A DNA stretch of 64,000 bases, taken from positions 1 to 64,000 of the forward strand of contig NZ_RBZN01000016.1 of NCBI RefSeq assembly GCF_003628435.1. The letters run 5' to 3'. Below are positions 26,296 through 37,436 of the stretch, piece after piece. The notes below the pieces were generated by a model. That model was not told the origin of the DNA. It did no database searches and worked only from the letters and a program-made list of their open reading frames with translations. The translations under genes and the position numbers were made by a program. Source of the DNA: Ureibacillus endophyticus. Its GTDB lineage: Bacteria; Bacillota; Bacilli; Bacillales_A; Planococcaceae. Numbering within the stretch: position 1 is the stretch's first letter; each line of letters starts with the position of its first letter.

Positions 26296-28908
26296 TTAAT
26301 ACCAACTCACCCAACTGCCTTCAGTATCAATCGATGCTAACCGAATCCAACCATTTTTCACTTTTTGATGGAATACATGGTTTTGCTCTAGCACCCGTTT
26401 TACATAACTCGTTGGCGCTTGAATGACTACCAACAAACGGAGCGGCTCATGATATGCCTCTTCATCTGATTTCATAACAGATTGAAACGGAAGTCCAGAC
26501 AACAAGTCACTGGCGTTACCTTGCATGACCCCATGACCTGCTGTAATAGTTTGGGTTGTTTTATTGCCACTGCCGTAATAATGTGGAGCAACTGTGGATG
26601 CATAATATTGTAGGTTAATCCATTGAGTTACTATTGCCGGCCCAGCAATAATATTAGCAAGAATAGCACCATCCTTATCTTTTTTCCAGTTATAATTATT
26701 AAGAAAAACTCTTCCATCCAAATTACAATCTTGAGTTAAATGACGTCCCCCGATGATAAACGCAGCATTACGTGCTAACCCCCATTCAGGACGAACCTCA
26801 CTCCAGTCTTCTGAAAGACGCTGTGCTTCACCTTTTGCATTCTTTAAATGGCTTTTGAGATTTGGTAACTGCGGAATTCGTTCAGCATTCACTTCCTCAC
26901 TCACCATTGGTAACACATCTTGAACCTGTTTAAATGATTCCTTTGCTTTATCTGATAGTTCCGGAACATAAAGCCATTGTAATTCATTCAGCGTGGTAAT
27001 ATGTTCAGCTGCTACAAAAACAGTATCCTTTGGGATTATAATACCTTCAGATGCAAGACTCTCTCTTACATTCGGAAGATTACACAATGCTGCAAGTACC
27101 CGCGCATTGAATCCACTTGATTTCCCCCCACATGCACCGCAATCTAGAGCTGAATTGTATGGATTGTTCGTGCTATGACTTCCATGTCCACAAATAACAA
27201 CTAGCGGTGCAAATTGATTCGTGAGTCCCATCATTTTTAGCGCCTGACGTACAAAGTGTACTTTTTCATTATTTGAAAAACCAATTGGTAACTCACTATC
27301 TGATAGTTGTTGTTTATCAAGAGAAAGTTCCGTAGATGGTTTTTGTACCCAAGTATTAAGCATTTTACTTATAGTTCGGCCAGTACTTCTAGGCATAAAG
27401 CTTCGTGCTAATGTTTGTAGACTAAGCCATGGACCACTAATTTCCGGAAGCACTAAGCTGGAAAATAAATTATGTTTCATCGTTTTAAATGTATTCCCAA
27501 GCGAACTGACTACCTGATTTCGTTGTTCAAAGGGTTTAGACTCTTTTGCAATCTCTTTCACTTTATATTGTGGATTAAACATTACTGGTAACGAGTTATG
27601 CGTGTGATTACTACCAAGCTCGCAAGTTTCAATCGGAAGACCAAAAAATCCTGCTGTTCCATGGGTTTCAAAATCTCCTGCCTTTTCGAGCTTACGGCGA
27701 AAAGGCTCTGAACGAACATCAATACAAAAAACAAATTGTGCAAGGGCTGGCTTTACATCTGGAATAACAATATTATTCTGTTGAGATGTAATCATCTTTT
27801 TCAGATGTTCTTCGTAGGTCTTTTCCCACGCTTCAAGCAATATTCGATTGCGTACAATTTTATCAAAACGATATGCAAGGATTAGATGTTTCTTGATCTC
27901 AGCAGAAGATAGCTTTAACCAACCATCGATTGGCATGTTCCCCCATTCTGTCCAAGCTGCAATTAAAGGTTCCAGATTCACTTTTTCATTTCTATTTTCA
28001 GGCAATGGAAGATAAGGTTTAACGAAAGCCCATTCCATTGAAACTCTCACAGCTAAATAATCTAACAGTAATGATGCTTCTTCTTCTGATTGTTGTGAAC
28101 GCCATAGCATCATTCCTGCCCAACCCGGCAATGCAAGGAAATGTGCTTCTAAATATTCTTGAATGTCAGAGTTAGAAACCCCTAATTCAATCAAAACTTT
28201 CTTTAAAGCACCCTCCGCATCAATTGGCAACTCACTTAATTGTGTACGTACTTTACGACTAAGTGACGAGTCATGCTGTACTAGTTTACGCCAAGCATGA
28301 TAAAACCCTTCTTCCCGATGAGGCATTAACCAAACCGCTTGGGACTTATCTAAAAATAATTTACACCACTTAATCATATGAGAGTTTAATACTTGGGCTG
28401 CATTTGCTTTTCCCAGTTGTTCCAAACTTTGACTATACGTTTTTATTGATAGAGATTTAATTATATAGTTTGTAAAGTTAGTAAGTTTTTTTGCAACACT
28501 TTTCAACTCTAGATTTTCTATATCACTTGGATATTGATCATCTTGTAAAATAGCAGCTCGGCAAAATTGTTCGGCTCTTTCACGTGGTAACTCAAAAGCT
28601 TGTGAATTTAACCATTCTTGAATTCCCTTTTCTATAAAATCCTGACGAATCTCACCATGATCTATGGCTGACTGAAACATGGAATGATTAGGATACATAT
28701 CTACTTCACAAGTATCTTTAAGTCTGCGTGCCGTTTGTTCGAATGATTGTCCCTCTAAGCCTACCCATGGGTTGCGTGCTGCAAATGTGTCAAGTGGTCC
28801 AAGCGGTACAATGACATGACTAGCACATTTCACTAAGGCATTTATATCAACTTCGAGGATATCCGTATTCTTTTCTATATATAACGTACTTTCTTGTAGC
28901 ATTTTCAT
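26296..28908 (-). CDS. dabA: DabA, zinc-binding subunit of inorganic-carbon transporter
   Basis: Large DUF2309 protein, 870 aa, the cytoplasmic beta-carbonic-anhydrase-like subunit of the DabAB/MpsAB complex that traps CO2 as bicarbonate using the membrane cation gradient. The expected zinc and active-site residues are visible: CIDVRSEPFRRK (Cys and Asp, about residues 394-396), then HGSHSTNNPYNSALDCGACGG (His and Cys, about 576-595). Start ATG 7 bases after GGAGG. It overlaps dabB by 4 bases (ATGA), so the two are translationally coupled. In heterotrophs such modules supply bicarbonate for carboxylation at low CO2. Confidence 0.92.
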   Translation of the reverse strand: MKMLQESTLYIEKNTDILEVDINALVKCASHVIVPLGPLDTFAARNPWVGLEGQSFEQTARRLKDTCEVDMYPNHSMFQSAIDHGEIRQDFIEKGIQEWLNSQAFELPRERAEQFCRAAILQDDQYPSDIENLELKSVAKKLTNFTNYIIKSLSIKTYSQSLEQLGKANAAQVLNSHMIKWCKLFLDKSQAVWLMPHREEGFYHAWRKLVQHDSSLSRKVRTQLSELPIDAEGALKKVLIELGVSNSDIQEYLEAHFLALPGWAGMMLWRSQQSEEEASLLLDYLAVRVSMEWAFVKPYLPLPENRNEKVNLEPLIAAWTEWGNMPIDGWLKLSSAEIKKHLILAYRFDKIVRNRILLEAWEKTYEEHLKKMITSQQNNIVIPDVKPALAQFVFCIDVRSEPFRRKLEKAGDFETHGTAGFFGLPIETCELGSNHTHNSLPVMFNPQYKVKEIAKESKPFEQRNQVVSSLGNTFKTMKHNLFSSLVLPEISGPWLSLQTLARSFMPRSTGRTISKMLNTWVQKPSTELSLDKQQLSDSELPIGFSNNEKVHFVRQALKMMGLTNQFAPLVVICGHGSHSTNNPYNSALDCGACGGKSSGFNARVLAALCNLPNVRESLASEGIIIPKDTVFVAAEHITTLNELQWLYVPELSDKAKESFKQVQDVLPMVSEEVNAERIPQLPNLKSHLKNAKGEAQRLSEDWSEVRPEWGLARNAAFIIGGRHLTQDCNLDGRVFLNNYNWKKDKDGAILANIIAGPAIVTQWINLQYYASTVAPHYYGSGNKTTQTITAGHGVMQGNASDLLSGLPFQSVMKSDEEAYHEPLRLLVVIQAPTSYVKRVLEQNHVFHQKVKNGWIRLASIDTEGSWVSWY

Positions 28909-30428
28909 CGTAAATGACCTCCTCTAACGAATCGTTGTATTAAATACTTAGGATGACTTTCAATCAAATCATGTTGAGGCTCGCCTAGTCGTACAAGCCA
29001 AAGATAGATGCGAACATACATAGTTGAAGAACGATGACGGGCTAGCCATACCCCTACAATACTTCCAACTAATATAATAGCTAGTAATAATGTGGCTACT
29101 GGTCCTGGTGTTTGAATTCCTTTTGGGATGATTTCTTGTAACACACTGTAAAAAGCATCATGTACGAAGCTGTATATAATTGCAGCTCCTATAAACAATA
29201 CAAATCCTGCTATGCGACCGATACGTCCTGAGCCAAAAACTACGAGTTGTGTCCAGGCAATTGAAACGGACCACCCTAAGATAAGAGCGCTTATCAATTG
29301 ATAGTCTTCTTGAGTTGAAGACATCCAAAGACCTATAGCTACTAGGAGACCAAAAATTCCACCCGTAATAGACCATAAGATTGATGTTGGTTTATTCTTC
29401 CGTGAAGGTTTCTCCGCGGAGTGATGTAAAACAGAACCGGACTGTAAGAAAAGAGTTGATTTAAATAGACCATGTAAGACAGCATGAATGATAGCTGCCA
29501 AATAAGCACCTAATGCACATTGAATTAACATGAACCCCATTTGTGCAATTGTAGATCCAACAAGCTGTCGCTTATAATCAACATGGACTAGCATAATACC
29601 TGTTCCGATGATGACTGAAACACTAGACAATAGAAGTAAAATTATTTGAGCTATATCACCACTAAAAATTGGTGAAAAACGAGTTAAAATAATCCCACCT
29701 GCATTGACTAATCCCGCATGCATTACCGCAGAAACTGGAGTTGGAGCTACTACTGAATCTAATAGCCAACGTTGGAATGGCCATTGTGCTGCCGGAATTA
29801 TTACAGCTAAAATTAGTAGAAGATTAATACCAGTCTTTTCCCAGGAATCTAGCTGCGAAAGGCTACTTTCACTTAAAACAGTTGATAACTGCCATTGACC
29901 TGTCGCTTGGGTTACCCAGATAAAAGCCCCTAACAGGAAAAGCCAACCAAGGGCAAAATGAAGACCAGATTGCTTTGAAGCGTTTCTAGCAACCACCCAC
30001 TCTTTGTTTAAAGCGATAAGTAAGGTCAATCCCAATAGTGTGATTCCCCAGCAAACAAGAAGCAGACGAAGGTCATTACTTAACCAAACAGCTGCATCAG
30101 CAGAAGTCGTAATTGTTAATAGAGCAAAATATTTTCGATAAGAATGTTCGCCAAGTAAGTAACGAACAGAATAGCGCTGTACGATAAATCCAATCGTTAG
30201 AACAAACAACGCAAGTAGCCATGATAAGGAATCAAAACGCCATGGTCCATAGATTACCGTCTCCGTACTCGTAACAAGCGCTATTAATGCAACTAGCGGG
30301 GACAGCAATGTAACACCAACGTGAAACTGAACAAAAGATAGGGGAACTTTTGGATATAACAAAAGTAGACCGCTAAGCACAGATAGGCAAAGTAACGCTA
30401 AAAATATTACTGGCAACGATATTACCAT
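28905..30428 (-). CDS. dabB: DabB, membrane subunit of inorganic-carbon transporter (NuoL/NdhF-like)
   Basis: Proton-pumping-type membrane subunit, 507 aa, related to ND5/NuoL and MrpA, with about 13 hydrophobic segments. The antiporter core is visible: PFQRWLLDSVVAPTPVSAVMHAGLVNAGGIILTR at about residues 217-250 and HAVLHGLFKSTLFLQSG at about 318-334, including the conserved Lys and His residues. It likely couples cation flow to CO2 hydration by DabA. First gene of the module; ribosome site GGGGGG before ATG. No complex I genes are nearby, which supports DabB over NuoL. Confidence 0.9.
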   Translation of the reverse strand: MVISLPVIFLALLCLSVLSGLLLLYPKVPLSFVQFHVGVTLLSPLVALIALVTSTETVIYGPWRFDSLSWLLALFVLTIGFIVQRYSVRYLLGEHSYRKYFALLTITTSADAAVWLSNDLRLLLVCWGITLLGLTLLIALNKEWVVARNASKQSGLHFALGWLFLLGAFIWVTQATGQWQLSTVLSESSLSQLDSWEKTGINLLLILAVIIPAAQWPFQRWLLDSVVAPTPVSAVMHAGLVNAGGIILTRFSPIFSGDIAQIILLLLSSVSVIIGTGIMLVHVDYKRQLVGSTIAQMGFMLIQCALGAYLAAIIHAVLHGLFKSTLFLQSGSVLHHSAEKPSRKNKPTSILWSITGGIFGLLVAIGLWMSSTQEDYQLISALILGWSVSIAWTQLVVFGSGRIGRIAGFVLFIGAAIIYSFVHDAFYSVLQEIIPKGIQTPGPVATLLLAIILVGSIVGVWLARHRSSTMYVRIYLWLVRLGEPQHDLIESHPKYLIQRFVRGGHLR

Positions 30429-30523
30429 TTTGCTTCCCCCCGTATATGGACCATTGTGAATAGTTGACTTTGAACGATTCTATTCATTTCGCTACATTCC
30501 TTTCGTTTTTTTATCAAATAAAA

Positions 30524-30582
30524 AAACCGACAATTTTTAAGCATAATGGTTGTGTCCATTAAACTTTGAAAATTGTCGGTTT
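30524..30582 (-). terminator. Orphan terminator with nested stem
   Basis: A 14-bp perfect outer stem (AAACCGACAATTTT and complement) enclosing a second 6-bp stem (TAATGG/CCATTA), followed on the minus strand by U7. It follows a truncated reading frame rather than a complete gene. Confidence 0.7.
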
Positions 30583-30605
30583 ACTTTTAACTAGCCATCT
30601 TGGCC

Positions 30606-30680
30606 TTTTAATCGTCTACCTGAATATGTAATTTTTCTTCCAATAAAGGAAGATCAACGTTATCCTCTTTGTGATAGATT
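30606..30680 (-). pseudogene. Possible 3' gene relic before an orphan terminator
   Basis: About 23 in-frame codons with a coding look (acidic/Leu-rich, ending LEEKLHIQVDD and TAA) precede the terminator at 30524-30582. A stop lies just upstream and there is no start or ribosome site, so only the tail of a gene could remain. I do not recognise it. Confidence 0.3.
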
Positions 30681-30844
30681 TAGCTTTTTCATATAGTCAA
30701 TAAAAAACTATTTACTCTATGCTAAAGCAACCTATTTTTTAGAGAAGTAAATTCAATTAATAATTGTTACCGATTTTACTATTAATCAAACATTCTGTCA
30801 AATTGAAATTTATATTTAAAGAAGAATATAACCAAACTTCTATA

Positions 30845-30878
30845 AAACTAGACTATATTTGATACTTTAATCTAGTTT
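30845..30878 (-). terminator. Weak terminator of the YdjM-family gene
   Basis: An 8-bp stem AAACTAGA/TCTAGTTT with an 18-nt loop and a modest U-rich tail on the minus strand, just past the stop codon. Confidence 0.45.
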
Positions 30879-30881
30879 GTT

Positions 30882-31556
30882 TTAAAAACGTATTCTGAAT
30901 ACTTTCTTAGTAAGAGGATATAGAAATTTTACTCCTTTTTTCGTTAACATATCTCCTACAATATGTGAAAGATAAGCTAACGTTGAAATAAATGCTAAAC
31001 TACTTACCCCAGTACTAACTTGTAACAGGTAGGACATATACCACCAATAAGCTAATGCCCAAATTGTATGTGTTGTGCCTCTATGTGAAAACCATCCTGC
31101 TCCCCCTAAGTATATAGCTAACATTACCAACCACCACAACTCATCCGTAAATGCATAATATAGCAGGAATAAACTCATTATGGTCATTAAAATATTCTTT
31201 AAAGTTTCCAAGTTTTTCACTGAAAGACCGATTATGATTGCTCCCAAACCAAATAGTAGAAGTTTACTTTGTTGTGTAAACCATTTTCCATCTAGGAAAG
31301 ACAAGAAATTCACATCGAAAAAGAATGTATACAAAGCCAGAGCCATTAATGCCACACCAATAAAAATCCCGCGCTTCTTTATTAGTTTAGCTGTCTTCGT
31401 TACATGTTTATTTAACAGATTATTACCATCTAAATCAGGAGCAAGGGAAGCTATGCCTGTTGCAACTAAGATGACAGGCATCACTTCAGGTGACTGGCTA
31501 ACTGACGCCACTACTCCTATTCCTAACCCAATTGCTAAATGCGTTCGACCTTGCAT
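30882..31556 (-). CDS. YdjM-family membrane-bound metal-dependent hydrolase
   Basis: Integral membrane protein of 224 aa, YdjM/DUF457 family, with about six hydrophobic segments. Conserved polar motifs: MQGRTHLAIGLG at the N-terminus, SLAPDLDGNN near residue 37, SHRGTTHT near 157 and LSHIVGDMLTKKGV near 195, a His/Asp arrangement that suggests metal binding. The family belongs to the phospholipase-like hydrolases but no substrate is established. A YdjM-type gene also accompanies the dabA/dabB homologues of B. subtilis (ybcI), so its place upstream of dabB may not be accidental. Ribosome site AGAGGTGG. Confidence 0.8.
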   Translation of the reverse strand: MQGRTHLAIGLGIGVVASVSQSPEVMPVILVATGIASLAPDLDGNNLLNKHVTKTAKLIKKRGIFIGVALMALALYTFFFDVNFLSFLDGKWFTQQSKLLLFGLGAIIIGLSVKNLETLKNILMTIMSLFLLYYAFTDELWWLVMLAIYLGGAGWFSHRGTTHTIWALAYWWYMSYLLQVSTGVSSLAFISTLAYLSHIVGDMLTKKGVKFLYPLTKKVFRIRF

Positions 31557-31677
31557 GTTGCCACCTCTTTGTTGTTATTTTACCGGAAGTAATCATGAAC
31601 CTTAAAGGCTAATTGTATAATCTCTCCACATAGATTACTATACTTATCCAATTTATTTCTCTCCTAACCGAAATAAA

Positions 31678-31703
31678 AATGACTCCTAAAAATAGGAGCC
31701 ATT
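31678..31703 (-). terminator. Terminator of the MMPL gene
   Basis: An 11-bp stem with one mismatch (AATG.CTCCTA and complement), 4-nt loop, followed on the minus strand by UUUUUAUUUC. Confidence 0.75.
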
Positions 31704-31709
31704 CTCATT

Positions 31710-34700
31710 CTATTTATCTTTTTTCTTTATAAATAAATTTTTTAATTTATTCGTTAATCCTAATATTGCTGGTAAGAAAACCGGTAGCATGATAAAGCTC
31801 AACAATACTAGCCCTATTAAAACTAATATCGCCATTTGCATTAATGTTACGATACCAGATGGGATTAAGGCTGCAAAAGTACCACCTAAAATTAAGGCCG
31901 CTGATAATACGACGCCACCAATATGTTTTGCAGCATCAATAATTCCCACACTTCCCTGATCTTTTACTTCAGCATATCGCATCATTAAGAAGATACTGTA
32001 ATCCACCCCTAGCGTAATAATCATAATGAAGCTAAAGAATGGTACATTCCAACTCAATATATTTTGATCTAGAAGTACATCACTTAGTAACTCCGTAATA
32101 CCAAGGGATGTATAGTAGGCTAAAATTAATGAAGCGATAATAATCATAGTTTGCCAAATTGAACGTGTGATAATCACTAACACAATCGCAATACCAATCA
32201 TCATAATGACAATTGTACGTGTAAAGTCACCAGTAGAAATCTCTTGTAAGTCAACATTTGCTGAAGATTTACCACCTAATGCGATTTCTGCATCAGCAAG
32301 ACTTGAACTTTTTGCAGTTGCTTTAATTTGTTCATCGATATCTTCAATAATAGACATTGCTTCTTTTGAATATGGATTCACATCTAAAATAATCGTCATC
32401 TTAGTTATTGTCCGATCTTCAGACATGTACATATTTAAGCTTTTTTCAAATTCTTCTCCATCCAATACTTCTTGAGGTATGTAGAAAATATTATTTGAAT
32501 CTGAACTACTAACTTCACCAAGATATTTTTGTGCCTCTAATAAACCATCACTAATTTCAGTTAAACCATCTGTACTTTTACCTAAACCATCTTGCAATAG
32601 TTTAATTTTATCTTGAAGCTCGGCTAAGCCATTTTGTAATTGTTTTTGTCCGTCATTAACAGTCGATAATCCTGTTTCAAGTTCTCCTGTTTTTGAAATA
32701 ATTTGATTAACACCGGCTTCACCTGATTCAAGCCCAGTAGCTAATGTACTAGCACCAGTTTGTAATTGCCCTACTCCCGATTCTACCTGTTGTAAGCCGC
32801 TATTAATTTGCAAAAATGCTTTATTTGCTTCTTTTAAAGAAGTAACTGCAACTTCATATTGTGGTGTAAGCTCTTGTAATTTTGCCGCTAATTGTGAAAG
32901 TTGCTGCTGAGCACCTTGAGCAGTAGCAAGTACGGTTTGTACATTACTATCGGAAGCTAACTCTGGATTTGATTGGACTAAGGCATTCATCGATTGTTCA
33001 ATTGCGATATATCCTTGATTTGCACTCATGATTGCATTTTCCATGGTAATGAACAATTCACTAAATGCGCTAAATCCATTTTCAATTTCTTTGTAGCCTT
33101 GTTGTAATTGTGATGCTCCATCACTTAGGGCACCCACGCTTTGTTTTAAAGTACTTAAGCTAGTCGATAATTGAGATACACCATTTGCTCCATCTTTAAA
33201 TCCTTTAGCGACTTGATTTAAAGCGTCATCTAGTTGGCCAACACCTTGCTCCATGGAAGATGTACCATCGATTAATTGTTGTATACCGTCAAAGCGACTT
33301 TGATCGACTTTTCCTAGTTGTTTTTCAGCATCTGAAAGTCCGTCATTAATAGTTCCTAAACCTTCTTGAGCAGAATCAAGTCCGTTATTTAACGTTTCCG
33401 TTTGATCTTGTATATATAATTCTTGAATTTTCTCCCCGGAAGGACGAGTAACAGAAAGAACTTGTGAAACTCCATCTACTTTTGAAATGACATCAGCTAA
33501 CTTGTCGATATCTTGTAATGCTTTTTGAGTTGCTAACGATTCATCAGCCTTAATGACTAGAGAAGCAGGTGAAGAAAATCCTGCTGGGAAATGCTCTTCA
33601 ATTACTGTAATGGCTTGTTTCGATTCATATTCATCACTAATTTCAACTAAATCGTTATAGTTTAGGTCACCTGTATATTTTAAGATAAATGGAATTGCTA
33701 TAACCAATACAATAGCTAATGCTGCAATTGGTCTAAAGAAAGAATGCTTTGATAAAAATAACCAAGTTTTATTTTCACTATGCCCATTAATAGACTTAAT
33801 TGGCCAGAACATCTTGATCCCAAGCACTGCCATAAAGAATGGGTTTAGCGTAATCAATACTAGTAATAATACAGCTACCCCAATCGCAACCGCTGATGTT
33901 GCTTGATACAATTTAAATTCAGCTAAATAAAGCGCCATAAATCCGATAAATACGGCAATACCGCTATAGATAACGGTTCTACCTGCTGTTCGATAGGTTT
34001 CAGTAATAGCTTTTAAAATATGTCCGCCCTTACCAAGTTCCTCTTTAAAGCGATTATAAAGTAAAATATTATAATCTGTTCCAATCCCAAACAAAATTAC
34101 AATCAAGAAGATCTGAGTAAAGTTAGAGAATGGGAAGTCAAACTTATCAACCAGATGTGTCACAATACCAAGTGAAACAATATATGATACACCTACTGTA
34201 ATAAGTGAAATTAAAGGAACGATTGGTGAACGGAATACTAATACTAACACCAATAGTATAAAGATAATCGCAATAACTTCTGTTTTCTTAATTCCTTCTT
34301 GTGAGGATTTTGCAAAGTCATCTAATACGATATCTGTCCCCGTATAATATGAATCAACAGATGCTACTTTCGTTTTCTCGCGCAAGCTTTGTGCTACTTC
34401 TTCAACTGTCCCTTGATTATGGTCAACAGAAATTTGCGTCAAAATCGTTGTTCCATCTTCAGATACAAGTTGTTTTTCAGCTTCTTCACTATCAGAGTAA
34501 GTAAGCATATCAGTAATTCCAAGTTCTTCACTATCATCTTTTAGTGTTTGAATGGCTGTGTCGATATCAGTTAACTGATTTTCATTTAAAGCCTCGTCAT
34601 TACCACTTGTGAACACAGCGATAAACTGATAATTTTCAGTTTCCTCATTTGCCATTTCTATTAATAAATCCGATGCTATTTGACTTTGAGTATAGTCCGG

Positions 34701-34823
34701 GATTTCTGTTTGACCTTTTTCACGTACCAATGTATCTAGGTTTGGCATTGTAAGAATCATAATAAGCGAAATAACTACCCAGAACACGAATGACGCAGTA
34801 CGTATATTTAGCCAATTCTTCAA
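31710..34823 (-). CDS. MMPL/RND-superfamily transporter with coiled-coil exterior (YdgH-like)
   Basis: Proton-driven exporter of the MMPL family, 1037 aa. Two halves each carry a membrane helix followed by five clustered transmembrane segments (about residues 180-375 and 855-1030); GIGTDYNILLYNRFKEEL (about 246) and TLGVDYSIFLMMRYAEVK (about 935) are the paired TM4 motifs with the proton-relay Asp. The external loop between them contains about 300 residues of repeated L-x-x-G-x-x-x-L units (about 470-780), predicted to form a long coiled-coil stalk as in YdgH and YhgE/Pip-like proteins. Starts at TTG after AAAGGTGAT. Divergent from a TetR gene, its probable regulator. Substrate unknown, possibly lipid or drug. 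Confidence 0.87.
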   Translation of the reverse strand: MKNWLNIRTASFVFWVVISLIMILTMPNLDTLVREKGQTEIPDYTQSQIASDLLIEMANEETENYQFIAVFTSGNDEALNENQLTDIDTAIQTLKDDSEELGITDMLTYSDSEEAEKQLVSEDGTTILTQISVDHNQGTVEEVAQSLREKTKVASVDSYYTGTDIVLDDFAKSSQEGIKKTEVIAIIFILLVLVLVFRSPIVPLISLITVGVSYIVSLGIVTHLVDKFDFPFSNFTQIFLIVILFGIGTDYNILLYNRFKEELGKGGHILKAITETYRTAGRTVIYSGIAVFIGFMALYLAEFKLYQATSAVAIGVAVLLLVLITLNPFFMAVLGIKMFWPIKSINGHSENKTWLFLSKHSFFRPIAALAIVLVIAIPFILKYTGDLNYNDLVEISDEYESKQAITVIEEHFPAGFSSPASLVIKADESLATQKALQDIDKLADVISKVDGVSQVLSVTRPSGEKIQELYIQDQTETLNNGLDSAQEGLGTINDGLSDAEKQLGKVDQSRFDGIQQLIDGTSSMEQGVGQLDDALNQVAKGFKDGANGVSQLSTSLSTLKQSVGALSDGASQLQQGYKEIENGFSAFSELFITMENAIMSANQGYIAIEQSMNALVQSNPELASDSNVQTVLATAQGAQQQLSQLAAKLQELTPQYEVAVTSLKEANKAFLQINSGLQQVESGVGQLQTGASTLATGLESGEAGVNQIISKTGELETGLSTVNDGQKQLQNGLAELQDKIKLLQDGLGKSTDGLTEISDGLLEAQKYLGEVSSSDSNNIFYIPQEVLDGEEFEKSLNMYMSEDRTITKMTIILDVNPYSKEAMSIIEDIDEQIKATAKSSSLADAEIALGGKSSANVDLQEISTGDFTRTIVIMMIGIAIVLVIITRSIWQTMIIIASLILAYYTSLGITELLSDVLLDQNILSWNVPFFSFIMIITLGVDYSIFLMMRYAEVKDQGSVGIIDAAKHIGGVVLSAALILGGTFAALIPSGIVTLMQMAILVLIGLVLLSFIMLPVFLPAILGLTNKLKNLFIKKKDK

Positions 34824-34841
34824 AATGGATCACCTTTCTTC

Positions 34842-34857
34842 TAAAATTACAATTTTA
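34842..34857. promoter_or_regulatory. Candidate TetR operator before the MMPL gene
   Basis: TAAAATTACAATTTTA, a 7-2-7 perfect inverted repeat 18 bases before the MMPL start, inside the 122-bp gap to the divergent TetR gene. It is AT-only apart from the centre, so chance occurrence is possible. Confidence 0.4.
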
Positions 34858-34945
34858 ACTTTACTTTAGCACGATAAAAGAGGTTAAAATATAGACAATT
34901 AGGGTTGCTCTGTTTAAAAATATAACTTAATCTGGAGTGGAAAAA

Positions 34946-35515
34946 ATGAAACATGGTGATGAAACAAAACGACTACTCGCTACATCCTTAAAGACGTTAA
35001 TGAAAAATAAACCCCTCGAAAAAATATCAATTCGTGAATTAACAGACCATGCGAATATGAATCGGCAAACTTTTTATTACCATTTTGAAGATATTTACGA
35101 TTTACTAAAATGGACATTCCAACAAGAAGCTCTTCAATTTTTAGACCTTCCTGAAAGTACATCTGTTTGGAAAGAAGGATTACTACAACTTTTCAATTAT
35201 TTAGATGAGAACAGGGAATTTTGTATATGTGCATTGCGTTCTTTAGGACGAGGACATTTAAAACGTTTCTTTTATTCAGATATTCATCGGATTTTTGGCA
35301 GAGTCATTAATGAATTTGGAGAAAAAACGAATGCAGCGGAAGAATATATGGCTTTCCTAACACACTTTTATACATTGTCCCTGGCAGGATTAGTGGAGAG
35401 TTGGTTACTGGAAGAAATGGATCAATCCCCTGAGGAGATTATCGAAATGATTAATATGTTTATACAAGATCAAATCCTTGGCGCAGAACGGAGAATCAAA
35501 GGTCAGCATAACTAA
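34946..35515 (+). CDS. TetR family regulator (DhaS-type)
   Basis: Repressor-type protein of 189 aa. Helix-turn-helix at residues about 27-46 (ISIRELTDHANMNRQTFYYHFEDIYDLL), with the RQTFYYHF signature of the DhaS subgroup. The C-terminal all-helical ligand domain has no identifiable ligand. The first possible start is GTG at 34937 but that base lies within the GGAG ribosome site; the ATG at 34946 has the right spacing. It is divergent from the MMPL exporter gene. Confidence 0.85.
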   Translation: MKHGDETKRLLATSLKTLMKNKPLEKISIRELTDHANMNRQTFYYHFEDIYDLLKWTFQQEALQFLDLPESTSVWKEGLLQLFNYLDENREFCICALRSLGRGHLKRFFYSDIHRIFGRVINEFGEKTNAAEEYMAFLTHFYTLSLAGLVESWLLEEMDQSPEEIIEMINMFIQDQILGAERRIKGQHN

Positions 35516-35570
35516 ATTTGAGTTGACCTGAAGCTATTAATTTACTATAAATTCCAATGGGAAAAACATA

Positions 35571-35602
35571 AGGCTTCTCAAAAGTTAACTTTTGAGAAGC
35601 CT
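35571..35602. terminator. Bidirectional terminator, TetR and groEL
   Basis: A 32-bp perfect palindrome with 16-bp arms (AGGCTTCTCAAAAGTT and its complement, no loop), followed by CTTTTT on the plus strand. It lies after the TetR gene and downstream of convergent groEL. Confidence 0.75.
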
Positions 35603-35690
35603 CTTTTTAAATTCTCTATGTGAGCAAATGATAACATTACGCTTCAGTTTGCTCAGTAACCCGTATTATATCAAAGGTTCAGAGCGCTTA

Positions 35691-37328
<1,638 letters not shown>

Positions 37329-37436
37329 TTACCTCCAGTTTTATTCTATTGAAAAATCAAAAGTAGCATGCAAGCGCCAAACAATTCATATATATGTAGA
37401 GGCGCTCTTTTTGATGAATAATTTAAATTTTAAAGA

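Larger units (their letters stand above)
30429..30881. other. Intergenic region with gene relic and two terminators
   Basis: This 453-bp gap lies between dabB and the YdjM-family gene, both on the minus strand. It contains a strong terminator (30524-30582) that does not follow an annotated gene, a short minus-strand reading frame just upstream of it ending VDLPLLEEKLHIQVDD before a TAA near 30608, and a weak hairpin (30845-30878) after the YdjM-family stop. The dabB promoter must lie between about 30430 and 30520; I could not pick a convincing pair of boxes. Confidence 0.5.

Noticed and set aside
28905-30428. dabB as NuoL of respiratory complex I
   Set aside because: There are no other nuo genes and it overlaps dabA by 4 bases; the context is that of an inorganic-carbon transporter.
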